Assembly (NCBI GenBank): GCA_903871935.1 | Contig: CAIQIQ010000092.1 | Location: forward strand, 1 to 50,577 | Reading direction: 5' to 3' | Origin: an uncultured Phycisphaerales bacterium | GTDB taxonomy: Bacteria > Planctomycetota > Phycisphaerae > Tepidisphaerales > Tepidisphaeraceae | Length of the DNA: 50,577 bases | Part shown: positions 28,301-36,275 of the stretch, one piece after another | Layout of the letters: each line of letters opens with the position of its first letter | Position numbering within the stretch: the first letter of the stretch is position 1 | Translations under genes and position numbers: made by a program | Notes under the pieces: generated by a model | Seen by the model: only the letters and a program-made list of their open reading frames with translations | What the model was told of the DNA's origin: nothing | Databases searched by the model: none

Positions 28301-28927
28301 CTGGACGTCTATCGGAGGATCTCGCGATGCACGGAACTGGAGACGGTGGAGCAACTCCGAAAGGACATGGAGGATGCATTTGGCGAGCCGCCTCGGCAGG
28401 TCATGCTTCTGTTTGCCCTGACTGAGCTGCGCCTGTTGGCGGGGCACTTTGGCATCGAGAGTGTTATCAAGCACGAGCCGGATATCGTGTTGAAGGTGCG
28501 GAATGCACTGCAGGCGCTGTATGGGATGGAGGGGGCTCCGGGCACGCTCAGGGTGGTGGATGAGCAGACTGTCTATTTCCGGCCACCCCGGAACTATCTG
28601 GAGCCTGAGATTCTGCTGGTTGCACTGCGGAACCTCATGAGGAATGCATATGATCGATTGAAGGCTGCGCCGGCGCCAACTCCGGTGGCGGCACTTCCCG
28701 ATGTGATGAAGCAAGCCGAAGTTGCCGGGTCAAGCGTGACGGCCGTTCCACCTGCGCTGGCGGTTTCGGAAACGCCGCGGCTGGCGATCAGGCCCGCCGG
28801 CAAGACGGCCGAGATGCTGACGCCACATCAGGTCGCCCAGTTGGAGAAGTTGCAGTCGCTCAAAGAGCATGGCGTGCTGACGGAAGACGAGTTCGCGGCG
28901 GCCCGGCAGAGGCTGCTCAAAGGGTGA
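25361..28927 (+). CDS. mfd: transcription-repair coupling factor Mfd, with SHOCT-like tail
   Basis: Mfd removes RNA polymerase stalled at DNA damage and recruits UvrA. In 1188 residues I see the UvrB-like N-terminal module with VRGGIIDVYLPGE and DFFGDEIESIR, then the RNA-polymerase-interacting Tudor-like stretch (LKPGDYVVHVAHGIARFMGI). The RecG-like helicase core has Walker A GDVGYGKTEMA near residue 590 and DEEQRFGV near 691. The TRCF C-terminal domain with SASIPRTYIDN follows. The last 40 residues (TPHQVAQLEKLQSLKEHGVL, then TEDEFAAARQRLL) match the SHOCT motif, which is not part of standard Mfd. The linker before it is alanine/proline rich. ATG 25361 is 72 bases after the previous stop. 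Confidence 0.95.
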   Translation: MSTGTPPRLVRELIAARSLQSLADIVAAVRACCAYGLWGSSLAAVTATIGKRLNRPVLVICGHVDEADDIADDMELFHGRRPDVLAHLEMGSSLGRFSEEQVANRMNLLASMAGATRPGDPPRLVVAPIHALMQAVPSLKQLAQMRLTLKAGMALEPEKLIVWLSEHGFNRLDQVEVPGDFAVRGGIIDVYLPGEFDIATDQVGLTVRLDFFGDEIESIRRFSLDTLGSQDAVAEITICDIKGALPDHADSTCFINYLREDAVLVFWAPLEISEQSRSYLERLPDPAGIYPLSAILKMASRFTCVELSEFDQGGAMASIIGEAQKHVALPVRSLQKFETDAKQAIGELAELARTHRVCVFCENTGESQRFAELLEQHQQGLSKDLDITAGYLHRGFVWEEEGEAPLALVGHHELFNRYQVRRRMKRVIESRPVDSFTDLKPGDYVVHVAHGIARFMGIQSLAREGRNEEFLLLRFAENASLHVPVSRVGLVQKYIGGFSGHPQLSRLGSGVWEKQKEKVTEAVMDMAAEMLDVQAAREAQQGVAYPPDTAWQKEFEDEFPYTPTQDQVTAAIEIKSDMQKTRPMDRLLCGDVGYGKTEMAMRAAFKAVEYGKQVAVLVPTTVLAEQHYRSFRDRVVNYPFTVESISRFKTTKQQKEITQKLAEGKIDIIIGTHRLLSKDIKFVDLGLVVIDEEQRFGVTHKERLKTLRQTVDVLTMSATPIPRTLHMSLLGIRDISSLTTAPQDRRSIVTEIMSYDTERIRIAIQRELQREGQVYFVHNRVYNIMTVAEEIQALVPDARIIIGHGQMPEGELEQVMLKFVRHEADILICTTIIESGLDIPNVNTIFINKADRFGLSELHQLRGRVGRYKHRAYCYLLLPPDRPVTPVAAKRLKAIEEYSHLGAGFKIAMRDLEIRGTGNILGPEQSGHIATVGYEMYCQLLEEATRQLKNEPRPQRPEAHVEIGLSASIPRTYIDNDSQRLDVYRRISRCTELETVEQLRKDMEDAFGEPPRQVMLLFALTELRLLAGHFGIESVIKHEPDIVLKVRNALQALYGMEGAPGTLRVVDEQTVYFRPPRNYLEPEILLVALRNLMRNAYDRLKAAPAPTPVAALPDVMKQAEVAGSSVTAVPPALAVSETPRLAIRPAGKTAEMLTPHQVAQLEKLQSLKEHGVLTEDEFAAARQRLLKG

Positions 28928-28972
28928 GCTGGGACAGCGATCGCGAACCGCGACAGTAAGTCGTGTGATGAA

Positions 28973-28998
28973 GCCGCCCGTAAGGCGGTGCGGGCGGC
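28973..28998 (+). terminator. GC hairpin after mfd, no T-run
   Basis: GCCGCCCG (28973-28980) pairs with CGGGCGGC (28991-28998) around a 10-base loop, 45 bases past the mfd stop. No T-run follows, so it may be a Rho-dependent or processing-linked 3' end. Confidence 0.5.
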
Positions 28999-29095
28999 GT
29001 CGCCGGTGTGTGGCGCGAGGGATCCGGTCCGTTGGTACAGTGTTTGCCCGTGTTTCAACTGGGCATGATATACAAACAGAAAAGGGGGGCAGAGG

Positions 29096-30343
29096 ATGTC
29101 ACAGCAGCTTGGGCTTGAGATCACTGGGGCGCACCCTTCGACCCAGCAAGAGCAAGACGGTGGCAGGTGGAAGCCCCATTGGTTGCATTGCGGACATGCC
29201 TCGGCCGTGGCGGATCCGGTCGAAGCTTGGAGACGTTTCGTGGTGGAGCACCCTTCGGCTTCGGTCTATTTCATGCCGGACATTGCCCTGCTTCCGGGAC
29301 AGAACGTCTGTGAGCCGGTCGTTTATGCGCACTGGCAAGACGGCGGCAAACTAACGGGGCTGGCGATTCTCCCGACACGGTCCTTGAGACTCACCATTGT
29401 ACCAGGCGCGCATACGTCGTTGCCCGGTCGGCGTCTGCTTGAAAACGAGCCACTCACGGACGGCACGGATGACCTGCTCAACGAATTCGCGGCCAGTGCG
29501 TGCACAATCCTGGATGCTCCGGGCATGGACTGCCTGATTCTGCCGGATGCAGAAGCTGAATCGCCGTTGCGGCCGGCTCTGGCGCGGATAGCCAGGGAGA
29601 AGCATCTGCTGTTCCGGGAACTGGCCACGCCGGCGCCGCACAGGTGGATCCGCTTTCCAGATCGTCCCGAGGAGTATTGGTCACAATTCTCCAAGAAGAC
29701 TCGCTATAACTTCCGCTATCGTGCCAAGCACCTGGAGCATACTGTACGGCGAATTGAGGCGCCGGAGGAGATCGAGGAGTTTGTAAAGCTGATCGATGGG
29801 CTGATCAGCCGGACGTGGCAGCATCACCGGCTTGGGCTCAAGATCGACATCGGACAGAAGTTGGAGCTGTGGCGAGAGATCGCGAAGTTAGGCGCGTTCC
29901 GCTCGTACTTGCTGATGCAGGGGGATCGGGCGATTGCGTTTGCCATGGGCGTTCAGTGGAAGGGGCGCTTCACCTATGAAGACACCGGCTACGACCAGGA
30001 GTTTGCGGCCAAGTCTCCGGGCCAGGTGCTGCTGTACCGCGTGATCGAGGACCTGATCGCCCAGGATACGCCACGACTGCTGGATTTCGGATATGGGGAA
30101 AACGAATACAAGCGTATCTACTCGAACCACGAGACGCTCAGCGGACCCGTAGTGATCGTGCGCAATGCGATGTTCCCGTGCATGGCGGTGCGAGCTTCGC
30201 AGTTGCGATCAGCCACCGGACGTGCCGCACGCGCGATGCTCGCGCGGACGGGAGCCATGTCACTGGTCCGCCACCTGCACCGCGGGCACGTGCGCATAGG
30301 CAGGACAAGATCCCCGGAAGCGCCGGTAACCGTGGAAGGGTAG
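29096..30343 (+). CDS. CelD/FemAB-type GNAT acetyltransferase
   Basis: This 415-residue protein is of the FemAB-like GNAT group (Acetyltransf_6, CelD/BcsL type). The recognisable second half begins with EEYWSQFSKKTRYNFRYRAK, the helix-rich segment typical of the family. It continues with FRSYLLMQGDRAIAFAMG (a GNAT strand pair), FTYEDTGYDQEFAAKSPGQV with the acetyl-CoA-contact SPG, and LDFGYGENEYKRIYSNHE. Relatives transfer acyl groups in exopolysaccharide or exosortase-linked assembly; the acceptor here is unknown. The start at ATG 29096 is supported by a GGGGGGCAGAGG stretch upstream. It stands alone between mfd and a convergent gene. Confidence 0.8.
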   Translation: MSQQLGLEITGAHPSTQQEQDGGRWKPHWLHCGHASAVADPVEAWRRFVVEHPSASVYFMPDIALLPGQNVCEPVVYAHWQDGGKLTGLAILPTRSLRLTIVPGAHTSLPGRRLLENEPLTDGTDDLLNEFAASACTILDAPGMDCLILPDAEAESPLRPALARIAREKHLLFRELATPAPHRWIRFPDRPEEYWSQFSKKTRYNFRYRAKHLEHTVRRIEAPEEIEEFVKLIDGLISRTWQHHRLGLKIDIGQKLELWREIAKLGAFRSYLLMQGDRAIAFAMGVQWKGRFTYEDTGYDQEFAAKSPGQVLLYRVIEDLIAQDTPRLLDFGYGENEYKRIYSNHETLSGPVVIVRNAMFPCMAVRASQLRSATGRAARAMLARTGAMSLVRHLHRGHVRIGRTRSPEAPVTVEG

Positions 30344-30395
30344 CCGGCTTGAAACCCATGTCTATCCCGATACGCACAAGGGAATTGCGCTTACC

Positions 30396-31367
30396 CTATG
30401 CATTGGCCGTAACGGCCTCCTCGGCTTTGCGGGTTTGAAGCATGTCCATCATGTCTCTAACCTCCTGAGCAAGCTTGCTGGTGGGGAAATCAGCGAGGAT
30501 GTCCTGGCCAACTTGTATGGCGTCGGCCCAGTTCTTCTCGTGCACATCCTTCTTGAAATGCTCGCGGAGGCGCTCGATGCGGGCCTTGAAGATCTCCAAG
30601 GCTCCGTCGCGCAGTTGTGAGACCTCCTCGGCCGTGACGTAGATGTCGAGCTGGCGGAGGATGTTGATGCTGCCATCAATGTCCTTGAGGGCCACGGCAT
30701 CGCGCCATCGTTGCAGCAGCGTTTGTTTCACGGCGTCTTTCCGCTGGATCACCTGTTGCCGCAATGGCAAGGTCATCTCGTGGCCGGGATAGGTCGCGGC
30801 GAGGCGTTCGGCAAGCCCGATGGCCTGGTCCCACTTCTCGGCGGAGCAATCACGATCGATTTGCGCGATGGCCTCTGTCGCAATGCGGCGAATCGCGGCA
30901 TCGCGGAGTTGAGCGATCTCAGAGCGCAATTGCTCGGACTCCTGTTTGTAGCCAAAAGAATTCTCGACATCGTTTACCAAAAGCAGGGCGGCATCGTACT
31001 GGCCACGCGCCATCTCCTCACGGATCGCACGATGCAGGGCGTCGTAGTCTTTGTCACGGAAGGCGACGGCCTTCGCTCGTTCAGAGATGAGCTGTTGCTC
31101 ACTGATCAGGTTGAGCATGACCGAGAACTGTTCCATGCGTTCGGCGACAAGGTTCGTGATCTCCGTCAGGCGATCGGCATTCTGGCTCGCGGAAGATTTG
31201 ATCTGTCGGCAAATAGCCCATGCCAGGAGCGTCAGCACCAGGCCAAGCACTTCCAGGTTTGCTGAGGGTCCATTGCCATGCGCTACATGCACTATGGCAA
31301 CTACGCCGAGATAGGCGGCCGCGAGAACAAAATACGGCCAAGTTCGGATGTCTTTCTGCTGGCTCAT
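30396..31367 (-). CDS. hypothetical membrane-anchored helical-repeat protein
   Basis: I choose ATG 31367 (MSQQKDIRTW, 323 residues) because AAGGAG lies 9 bases upstream; the frame stays open 30 codons further. Two membrane helices come first (WPYFVLAAAYLGVVAIVHVA and LEVLGLVLTLLAWAICRQI), joined by a short loop. The remaining 250 or so residues are charged and helical. Repeated two-helix units there look TPR-like (YDALHRAIREEMARGQYDAALLLV, WDQAIGLAERLAATYPGHE, WADAIQVGQDILADFPTSKLA). A cytoplasmic scaffold facing away from the membrane is the likely architecture. The role is unknown. It lies 343 bases downstream of rpsA on the same strand, beyond a strong hairpin. Confidence 0.75.
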   Translation of the reverse strand: MSQQKDIRTWPYFVLAAAYLGVVAIVHVAHGNGPSANLEVLGLVLTLLAWAICRQIKSSASQNADRLTEITNLVAERMEQFSVMLNLISEQQLISERAKAVAFRDKDYDALHRAIREEMARGQYDAALLLVNDVENSFGYKQESEQLRSEIAQLRDAAIRRIATEAIAQIDRDCSAEKWDQAIGLAERLAATYPGHEMTLPLRQQVIQRKDAVKQTLLQRWRDAVALKDIDGSINILRQLDIYVTAEEVSQLRDGALEIFKARIERLREHFKKDVHEKNWADAIQVGQDILADFPTSKLAQEVRDMMDMLQTRKAEEAVTANA

Positions 31368-31649
31368 CGTACAGCTCCTTGTCCTGCAAACAGCAACCTC
31401 ACTGCTTCTTAGAAGCGCCGAGTCAGTCGCCGGCGACAACATGGGCTGAATCGCCACTGTCGATTCGCCAGAGACGCGGTTATCGCTAGCCTGCGGTATC
31501 GAGGCTCTGGCGACGTGCTAAAAGTCACGGTCGACCCATCCAGCGAGGTACTGGTTGTTCTTCATTTTAGCACAGCTAAGGGCCACTAAGTAGAGCAAAC
31601 TGTGCAGGTTTCCAATCTTCGGCATTCCCGCTTGCGCGGCAAAGGCAAC

Positions 31650-31678
31650 GGGATGCGGCCGGTATCCGGCCGCATCCC
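31650..31678 (-). terminator. strong hairpin after rpsA, no T-run
   Basis: GGGATGCGGCCGG (31650-31662) pairs perfectly with CCGGCCGCATCCC (31666-31678) around three bases, about 32 bases past the rpsA stop. No T-run follows on either strand. Apart from this hairpin, the 343-base spacer 31368-31710 shows nothing I can name. Confidence 0.65.
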
Positions 31679-31710
31679 TGTAAGTGCATGACAGAGCCTA
31701 AGCTGCGCGA

Positions 31711-33471
31711 TCAGCGGAGGCGGAGATTGCCCAGGCCTTCGCCAATGTCGGCGCCTTCGATACCGCCACGCAGGCCCTTGGCCTTGGTGCGTTCGGCACG
31801 TTCGGTTTCGCGGACTTCCTCTTCCTTGGCCCACTGGGCCCGCTTGAGAGAGAGGCCGATCTTGCGCTCGTCGGAGTCGACGCGGAGGATCTTGACGTCG
31901 AGTTCCTGACCGACCTTGAGCGCTTCCTCGGGCTTCTCGATCTTCTGATCGGAGATTTCCGAGATGTGCAGGAGGCCTTCGAGGCCGGGTTCGAGTTCCA
32001 CGAAGACGCCGAAGTTGGCGATCTTGGTGACATGGCCTTTGACGACCATGCCCGGGCGGTAGTTGGCCGGGATGACGGTGACCCAGGGGTCTTCCTGCAT
32101 CTGCTTGAGGCCCAGAGCGATACGCTGCTTCTCCTGGTCCACGGAAAGGACGACAGCGCGAACGACGTCGCTCTTCTTGAGGATTTCGGAGGGGTGGCCA
32201 ACCTTCTTGGTCCAGGAGAGATCGCTGACGTGGAGCAGGCCGTCGATGCCTTCTTCGATCTCGACGAATGCGCCGTAGTTGGCGATGTTGCGGACCTTGC
32301 CTTCGACCACCGAGCCCGGCGGGTACTTCTCGGCAACCTTCTCCCAGGGGTTCTCCTCGACCTGCTTCATGCCGAGGGAGATCTCCTGCTTGTCCTTGTT
32401 GATCTCGAGGATCTTGACCTTGACCTTCTGGTCGGCGGCGATGAGTTCGGAGGGGTGGTTGATGCGCTTGGTCCAGGACATCTCGGAGATGTGCACCAGA
32501 CCCTCAACACCATCTTCGAGCTTGCAGAACGCGCCGTAGGACATGATGTTGACGACGCTGGCTTCGTGCACGGAGCCGACGGGGTACTTGCTCTCGATGT
32601 TTTCCCAGGGGCTGGCATCCTTCTGCTTCAGGCCCAGGGCGATCTTTTCTTTGTCCTTGTCGATCTGGAGAACCTTGACCTCGATCTCCTGGTCGATCTT
32701 GAGAACTTCGGAGGGGTGGTTGATGCGGCCCCAGCTCATATCGGTGATATGCAGAAGGCCGTCCACGCCGCCGAGGTCGATGAACGCGCCAAAGTCGGCG
32801 ATGTTCTTGACGGTGCCCTTGATCACCTGGCCGACGGTCAGGCCCTCAAAGGTCTTCTTCTTGAGCTCTTCGCGCTGCTGCTCGATCATCTTGCGGCGGG
32901 AGATGACGATGTTGCGGCGTTCTTCGTCAATCTTGAGGATGACGGCGTCGATGGTGCGGCCGATCCAGTCGGAGATCTCGCCGGGGCGGCGGATGTCGAT
33001 CTGGCTGGCGGGGAGGAAGACGGGGACGCCGATATCGACCAGCAGGCCACCTTTGATCTTCTTGGTGACTTTGCCGGCGACGGAGTCGCCTTCCTTCTTG
33101 CTCTTCATGATGGCTTCCCAGTTGATAATCCGGTCAGCCTTGCGCTTGGAGATGCGAACGGTGTCGTTCTCGTCATCGACCTCTTCGACGAGGACCTGGA
33201 CAACGTCGCCGATCTTCACATTCTCGGGCTCATCGAACTCGCCCTTCTCGAGGATGCCTTCAGACTTGAGGCCCAGCTCAACGACGAAGTCGTCGCCGGC
33301 ATGGCCGGAGATGCGGCCCTTTATGATCTTGTTGTTGGAGATGTCTTGTGCGCCTTCGCCGCCAACGAACATGTTGACATTGCCGGCCGCATCGCCCAGA
33401 GCAGACATCACGGCTGCATTGACATCCGCGTCCATGTCTCCGAGCGAGTTGATGAGATTGAAATCGACCAT
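31711..33471 (-). CDS. rpsA: 30S ribosomal protein S1, six S1 domains
   Basis: S1 binds mRNA on the 30S subunit and aids initiation on weak or structured leaders. The 586-residue protein contains six consecutive OB-fold S1 domains. Five of them open with a G-x-V pattern, such as GDSVAGKVTKKIKGGLLVDI, GQVIKGTVKNIADFGAFIDL, GSVVEGKVRNIANYGAFVEI and GMVVKGHVTKIANFGVFVEL. The first two are the divergent ribosome-binding pair. Domains 3-6 carry the RNA-binding signature DGLLHI/GLVHIS-x-x-SW with NHPSE or GHPSE. The start is ATG 33471 (MVDFNLINSL), before the first conserved segment; an in-frame ATG lies 51 bases upstream. A probable promoter and a leader hairpin are listed separately. Confidence 0.95.
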   Translation of the reverse strand: MVDFNLINSLGDMDADVNAAVMSALGDAAGNVNMFVGGEGAQDISNNKIIKGRISGHAGDDFVVELGLKSEGILEKGEFDEPENVKIGDVVQVLVEEVDDENDTVRISKRKADRIINWEAIMKSKKEGDSVAGKVTKKIKGGLLVDIGVPVFLPASQIDIRRPGEISDWIGRTIDAVILKIDEERRNIVISRRKMIEQQREELKKKTFEGLTVGQVIKGTVKNIADFGAFIDLGGVDGLLHITDMSWGRINHPSEVLKIDQEIEVKVLQIDKDKEKIALGLKQKDASPWENIESKYPVGSVHEASVVNIMSYGAFCKLEDGVEGLVHISEMSWTKRINHPSELIAADQKVKVKILEINKDKQEISLGMKQVEENPWEKVAEKYPPGSVVEGKVRNIANYGAFVEIEEGIDGLLHVSDLSWTKKVGHPSEILKKSDVVRAVVLSVDQEKQRIALGLKQMQEDPWVTVIPANYRPGMVVKGHVTKIANFGVFVELEPGLEGLLHISEISDQKIEKPEEALKVGQELDVKILRVDSDERKIGLSLKRAQWAKEEEVRETERAERTKAKGLRGGIEGADIGEGLGNLRLR

Positions 33472-33560
33472 AAAAAAAGAAACCTTTTCGTGCGCGTGGC
33501 CATAAAAAGTGTGCGTTGCCATCCACGCTGCTGGCAGACGCCCAAACCATGAATTTTGAG

Positions 33561-33581
33561 CTTGCCGGAACACCCGGCAAG
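33561..33581 (-). promoter_or_regulatory. rpsA leader hairpin
   Basis: CTTGCCGG (33561-33568) pairs perfectly with CCGGCAAG (33574-33581) around five bases. It sits in the inferred rpsA 5' leader, between the proposed promoter and ATG 33471. S1 is known to repress its own translation in E. coli through leader structure; a similar role here is inference. Confidence 0.45.
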
Positions 33582-33594
33582 CGGAGAACAATGC

Positions 33595-33622
33595 AGTATA
33601 TGTGCCAGTTGATGGAAAACAA
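33595..33622 (-). promoter_or_regulatory. putative sigma-70-like promoter of rpsA
   Basis: On the minus strand TTGTTT (33617-33622) and TATACT (33595-33600) are 16 bases apart. The second half matches the -10 consensus at five of six positions. It would start the transcript near 33588 and give a leader of roughly 117 bases. The surrounding 419-base spacer (33472-33890), between the divergent rpsA and MFS genes, shows no other feature. Confidence 0.4.
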
Positions 33623-33890
33623 TGGTGTTAGGCCGAGTATTGGACCGCGCCGGTGCGGCAATGAACATAAGATGTTCAACCGGTCTGGGCGGTGGCTGTG
33701 GGAATATCTGGCACAATGCGGTGCTGAAGAGGTCATCAAAGCCGCTCTGTGGCGGGCATGCAGCGGGCCGTTGGGGCGAGGTCGTCAAGCGGCGGAGCCC
33801 ATGCGCGGTAGTTACGTTCTGGCAAGGATTTAGGATTGCCTCGCGGTGTGAACTGTTGCTTCGAGGTAGCCGGAGGGATAGTTTGTTGGC

Positions 33891-35165
33891 ATGAGTCGCA
33901 CGGCAATCGGCAGTTCGTTGGACCGCAAGCGGCTATTGCAGGTTCTTCTGCCTCTGTTCCTCGCTTCGATCATCGCGTATCTGGACAGGGTCAACCTTGC
34001 GTATGCGGGGTTGACGATGAATAAGGACCTGGGGTTTGGGCCTTCGGTGTTTGGCATGGGGGCGGGCATCTTCTTCGCGGGGTATGTCCTGTTCGAGGTG
34101 CCGGGGGCGCTGATCGCGGAGAAGTATAGCCCGCGGGTATGGCTAGCGCGGATCCTGATCTCCTGGGGGCTGGTCTCAGCGCTGATGGCGCTGGTCACGA
34201 CGGAGTGGCAGTTCTACATGGTGCGCTTGCTCCTGGGAGTCGCGGAAGCGAGCTTCTATCCCGTCGCGTACGCGAGCGTTATTCCACGCTGGTACTCGGC
34301 GGCCGAGCGGCCCAGGGCCATTGCGCTGATGCTCACATCCCTGCAGATCTCCGCGATCATCGGCTCACCGTTGGCGGGGTGGATACTGTCGCTGCACCTC
34401 GACTGGATCAAAGGCTGGCAATTCCTCTTCCTGATCGAGGCGGTGCCAGCGCTGGTCTTCGGGTTCATCCTGCTGTTTTGGCTGAAGGACTGGCCGAAGG
34501 ATGCCCCATGGTTGACGCAGGAGGAGAAGCAGTGCCTGGAGAGGGCGTATCGGGAGGAAACGGATGCCAAAGACAGTGTGAGGAAATATACCGTCCTGCA
34601 GGCATTGGGAAATACAGAGGTCCTGAAGTTGTGCCTGACCTATTTCCTGTGGATCACGGGTTTCTGGGGCTACAACTACTGGATGCCGACAGTTCTGGAG
34701 GAGGTCTCCGGCTGGTCGACGATCAAACTGGGATGGATGATCGTCATCCCCATGGGCCTGTCGCTGCTGGCGATGGTCCTTATCGGGTGGTCATCATCGC
34801 GGACGGGCGAAAAGCGCTGGCACGGCGCGATTCCGATGTTCATCGCGGCGGCCGCGATGGCCGGCGGAACATCCGCCAAGGGACCGGTGGCGGGACTGAT
34901 CTTTGTCTGCTTCGCGGGGATCGGCGTATTTGGGGCGTTTGGGGTGTGGTGGTCGTATCCGACGACGTTCCTGTCGGGGGCGGCCGCGGCCGGGGCGATC
35001 GGGTTGATCAACTCCTGTGGGAACGTTGGGGGTTGGGTGGGGCCGTACCTGACGGGGTTCGTCAAACAGCTCACGGGATCGTTCAACAACGCGTATATCT
35101 TCCTGTGCATTTGCCTGGCGGCGGCCGGGGTGTTGATGCTGACGCTGAAGAGAAGGGAAGCATGA
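33891..35165 (+). CDS. MFS transporter, anion:cation symporter (ACS) type
   Basis: This 424-residue protein has about twelve membrane helices. The first helix ends IAYLDRVNLAYAGLTMNKDL, the typical ACS-family opening. Helix 4 carries RLLLGVAEASFYPVAYASVI, and the following loop has RWYSAAERPRAIAL, also family hallmarks. ACS members import organic anions such as hexuronates, tartrate or glucarate with protons; the actual substrate cannot be read here. A GCCGGAGGGA stretch precedes the ATG by 13 bases. Neighbouring genes (rpsA divergent, a zinc-ribbon protein downstream) do not suggest a catabolic operon. Confidence 0.88.
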   Translation: MSRTAIGSSLDRKRLLQVLLPLFLASIIAYLDRVNLAYAGLTMNKDLGFGPSVFGMGAGIFFAGYVLFEVPGALIAEKYSPRVWLARILISWGLVSALMALVTTEWQFYMVRLLLGVAEASFYPVAYASVIPRWYSAAERPRAIALMLTSLQISAIIGSPLAGWILSLHLDWIKGWQFLFLIEAVPALVFGFILLFWLKDWPKDAPWLTQEEKQCLERAYREETDAKDSVRKYTVLQALGNTEVLKLCLTYFLWITGFWGYNYWMPTVLEEVSGWSTIKLGWMIVIPMGLSLLAMVLIGWSSSRTGEKRWHGAIPMFIAAAAMAGGTSAKGPVAGLIFVCFAGIGVFGAFGVWWSYPTTFLSGAAAAGAIGLINSCGNVGGWVGPYLTGFVKQLTGSFNNAYIFLCICLAAAGVLMLTLKRREA

Positions 35166-35335
35166 CCCGGGCATGACCACCACATGGGTCCTTGCGGAAG
35201 AAAGGTTTCTCATACTTCCTGTTGATTGGGCGATGGCTGGATGGGTAAAGTGGTGTCTCGTTTTGGCTGTGTCTGAAATCGGCTTGTGGGTTATCGATTC
35301 CTGACCAGTTTTCCGGATTCCAAGGAGTGGAAGAA

Positions 35336-36067
35336 ATGGCTGTGCCAGCGTGTAGCAAGTGCGGGCGAGTTATACCTCCGGAGGACATCAACGTCGGCAA
35401 CGATCTTGCTTATTGCCGCGCGTGCAATACCGCATGCAAGTTCTCATTGCTTGTCAACGCAACAGAGATGGAGGACGGCGTAGACCTCGGCAACCCGCCC
35501 AGTGGCGTATACCAGCGGAACGACGGCATCAGCACCGTCATTAGCGCCAGCCAACGTTCCCTTGGCGCTGCGCTGGCCCTGCTGGCCATGTCGCTGTTCT
35601 GGAACGGTATCCTATCGACGTTCCTACTGGTCGCGTCGGCGGCCACGCTCAAGAATATGGGCATGGTGGTCCCGCCTTGGTTCCCTGCGCCAGTCATGAA
35701 CGGCAAATTGATGGATGTGGGCACGACCCTTTTCCTCTGGATCTTCCTCACCCCGTTCATCCTGATAGGCACAGGAATGATCGTGGGTGTGCTTGTGTCG
35801 CTGGCCGGGCGGACCGAGGTCGAGATCGGCCGCACGGAAGCCTCGGTCTTCACCGGTGTCGGCGCGATCGGCTATCGCCGGCGTTTCGATCCAGGCAATG
35901 TCACCGATGTGCGCTTTGTTCAGACAAGCTGGCAGGTCAACGGCCAAGCCCGGACCTGCATTATCATCGGGACCAAGGATGGAAGGCAGATCAAGTGCGG
36001 CAGCATGCTCAGCGACGTGCGAAGAAAGTTCCTCGCTGCTTCTTTGCGCAAGTTGCTCATTGGATGA
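35336..36067 (+). CDS. zinc-ribbon membrane protein of unknown function
   Basis: I do not recognise the family of this 243-residue protein. It starts with a CxxC zinc-ribbon-like pair: C6-C9 in PACSKCGRVIPPEDINVG, and C27-C30 in LAYCRACNTAC. Two long hydrophobic stretches follow (SLGAALALLAMSLFWNGIL and on; TLFLWIFLTPFILIGTGMIV and on). The C-terminal soluble part is beta-rich and ends in a basic helix (RRKFLAASLRKLL). I choose ATG 35336 because AAGGAG lies eight bases upstream; the in-frame GTG at 35327 overlaps that site. Proteins with a ribbon plus membrane pair are common among planctomycete hypotheticals. No function is implied. Confidence 0.75.
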   Translation: MAVPACSKCGRVIPPEDINVGNDLAYCRACNTACKFSLLVNATEMEDGVDLGNPPSGVYQRNDGISTVISASQRSLGAALALLAMSLFWNGILSTFLLVASAATLKNMGMVVPPWFPAPVMNGKLMDVGTTLFLWIFLTPFILIGTGMIVGVLVSLAGRTEVEIGRTEASVFTGVGAIGYRRRFDPGNVTDVRFVQTSWQVNGQARTCIIIGTKDGRQIKCGSMLSDVRRKFLAASLRKLLIG

Positions 36068-36096
36068 CGACGACAGGGAAGCCGACATAAGGAGAT

Positions 36097-36261
36097 ACGT
36101 CCGGCTCTGTCTCGACCCTCGCAATGTCCTCTCCCGCCCTTTGAGGGCGGAGGGGTTGTATGCGAAGAACCCAGGGCTGCGGGCAAGAACGCCTTGCCCT
36201 GTGCTGTGGTCTGCCGCCCCTCCGGGGCGGAATCCCGAGGATCGAGACAGGGCCGACACGT
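36097..36261. repeat. palindromic MITE/REP-like element with three internal hairpins
   Basis: The ends form an imperfect inverted repeat of about 25 bases: the left arm from 36097 (ACGTCCGGCTCTGTCTCGA) matches the right arm up to 36261, with about three mismatches and a one-base gap. Inside lie three perfect hairpins. CCGCCCT pairs with AGGGCGG (36134-36150), GGGCAAG with CTTGCCC (36181-36199), and CCGCCCC with GGGGCGG (36214-36230). It fills the gap between the convergent 35336 and pyc genes. It resembles the hairpin-rich intergenic elements with CCGCCCCTCCGGGGCGG words common in planctomycetes. There is no coding capacity. Confidence 0.65.
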
Positions 36262-36275
36262 CCGTCTTGGGTCCC

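Noticed and set aside
31966..33552. 528-residue open frame on the plus strand opposite rpsA
   Set aside because: It is antisense to the strongly supported S1 gene, has highly repetitive acidic composition mirroring the S1 domains, and resembles no protein.
34139..35176. 345-residue frame overlapping the MFS transporter in another frame
   Set aside because: It has no membrane or domain pattern, while the MFS frame shows all family motifs.
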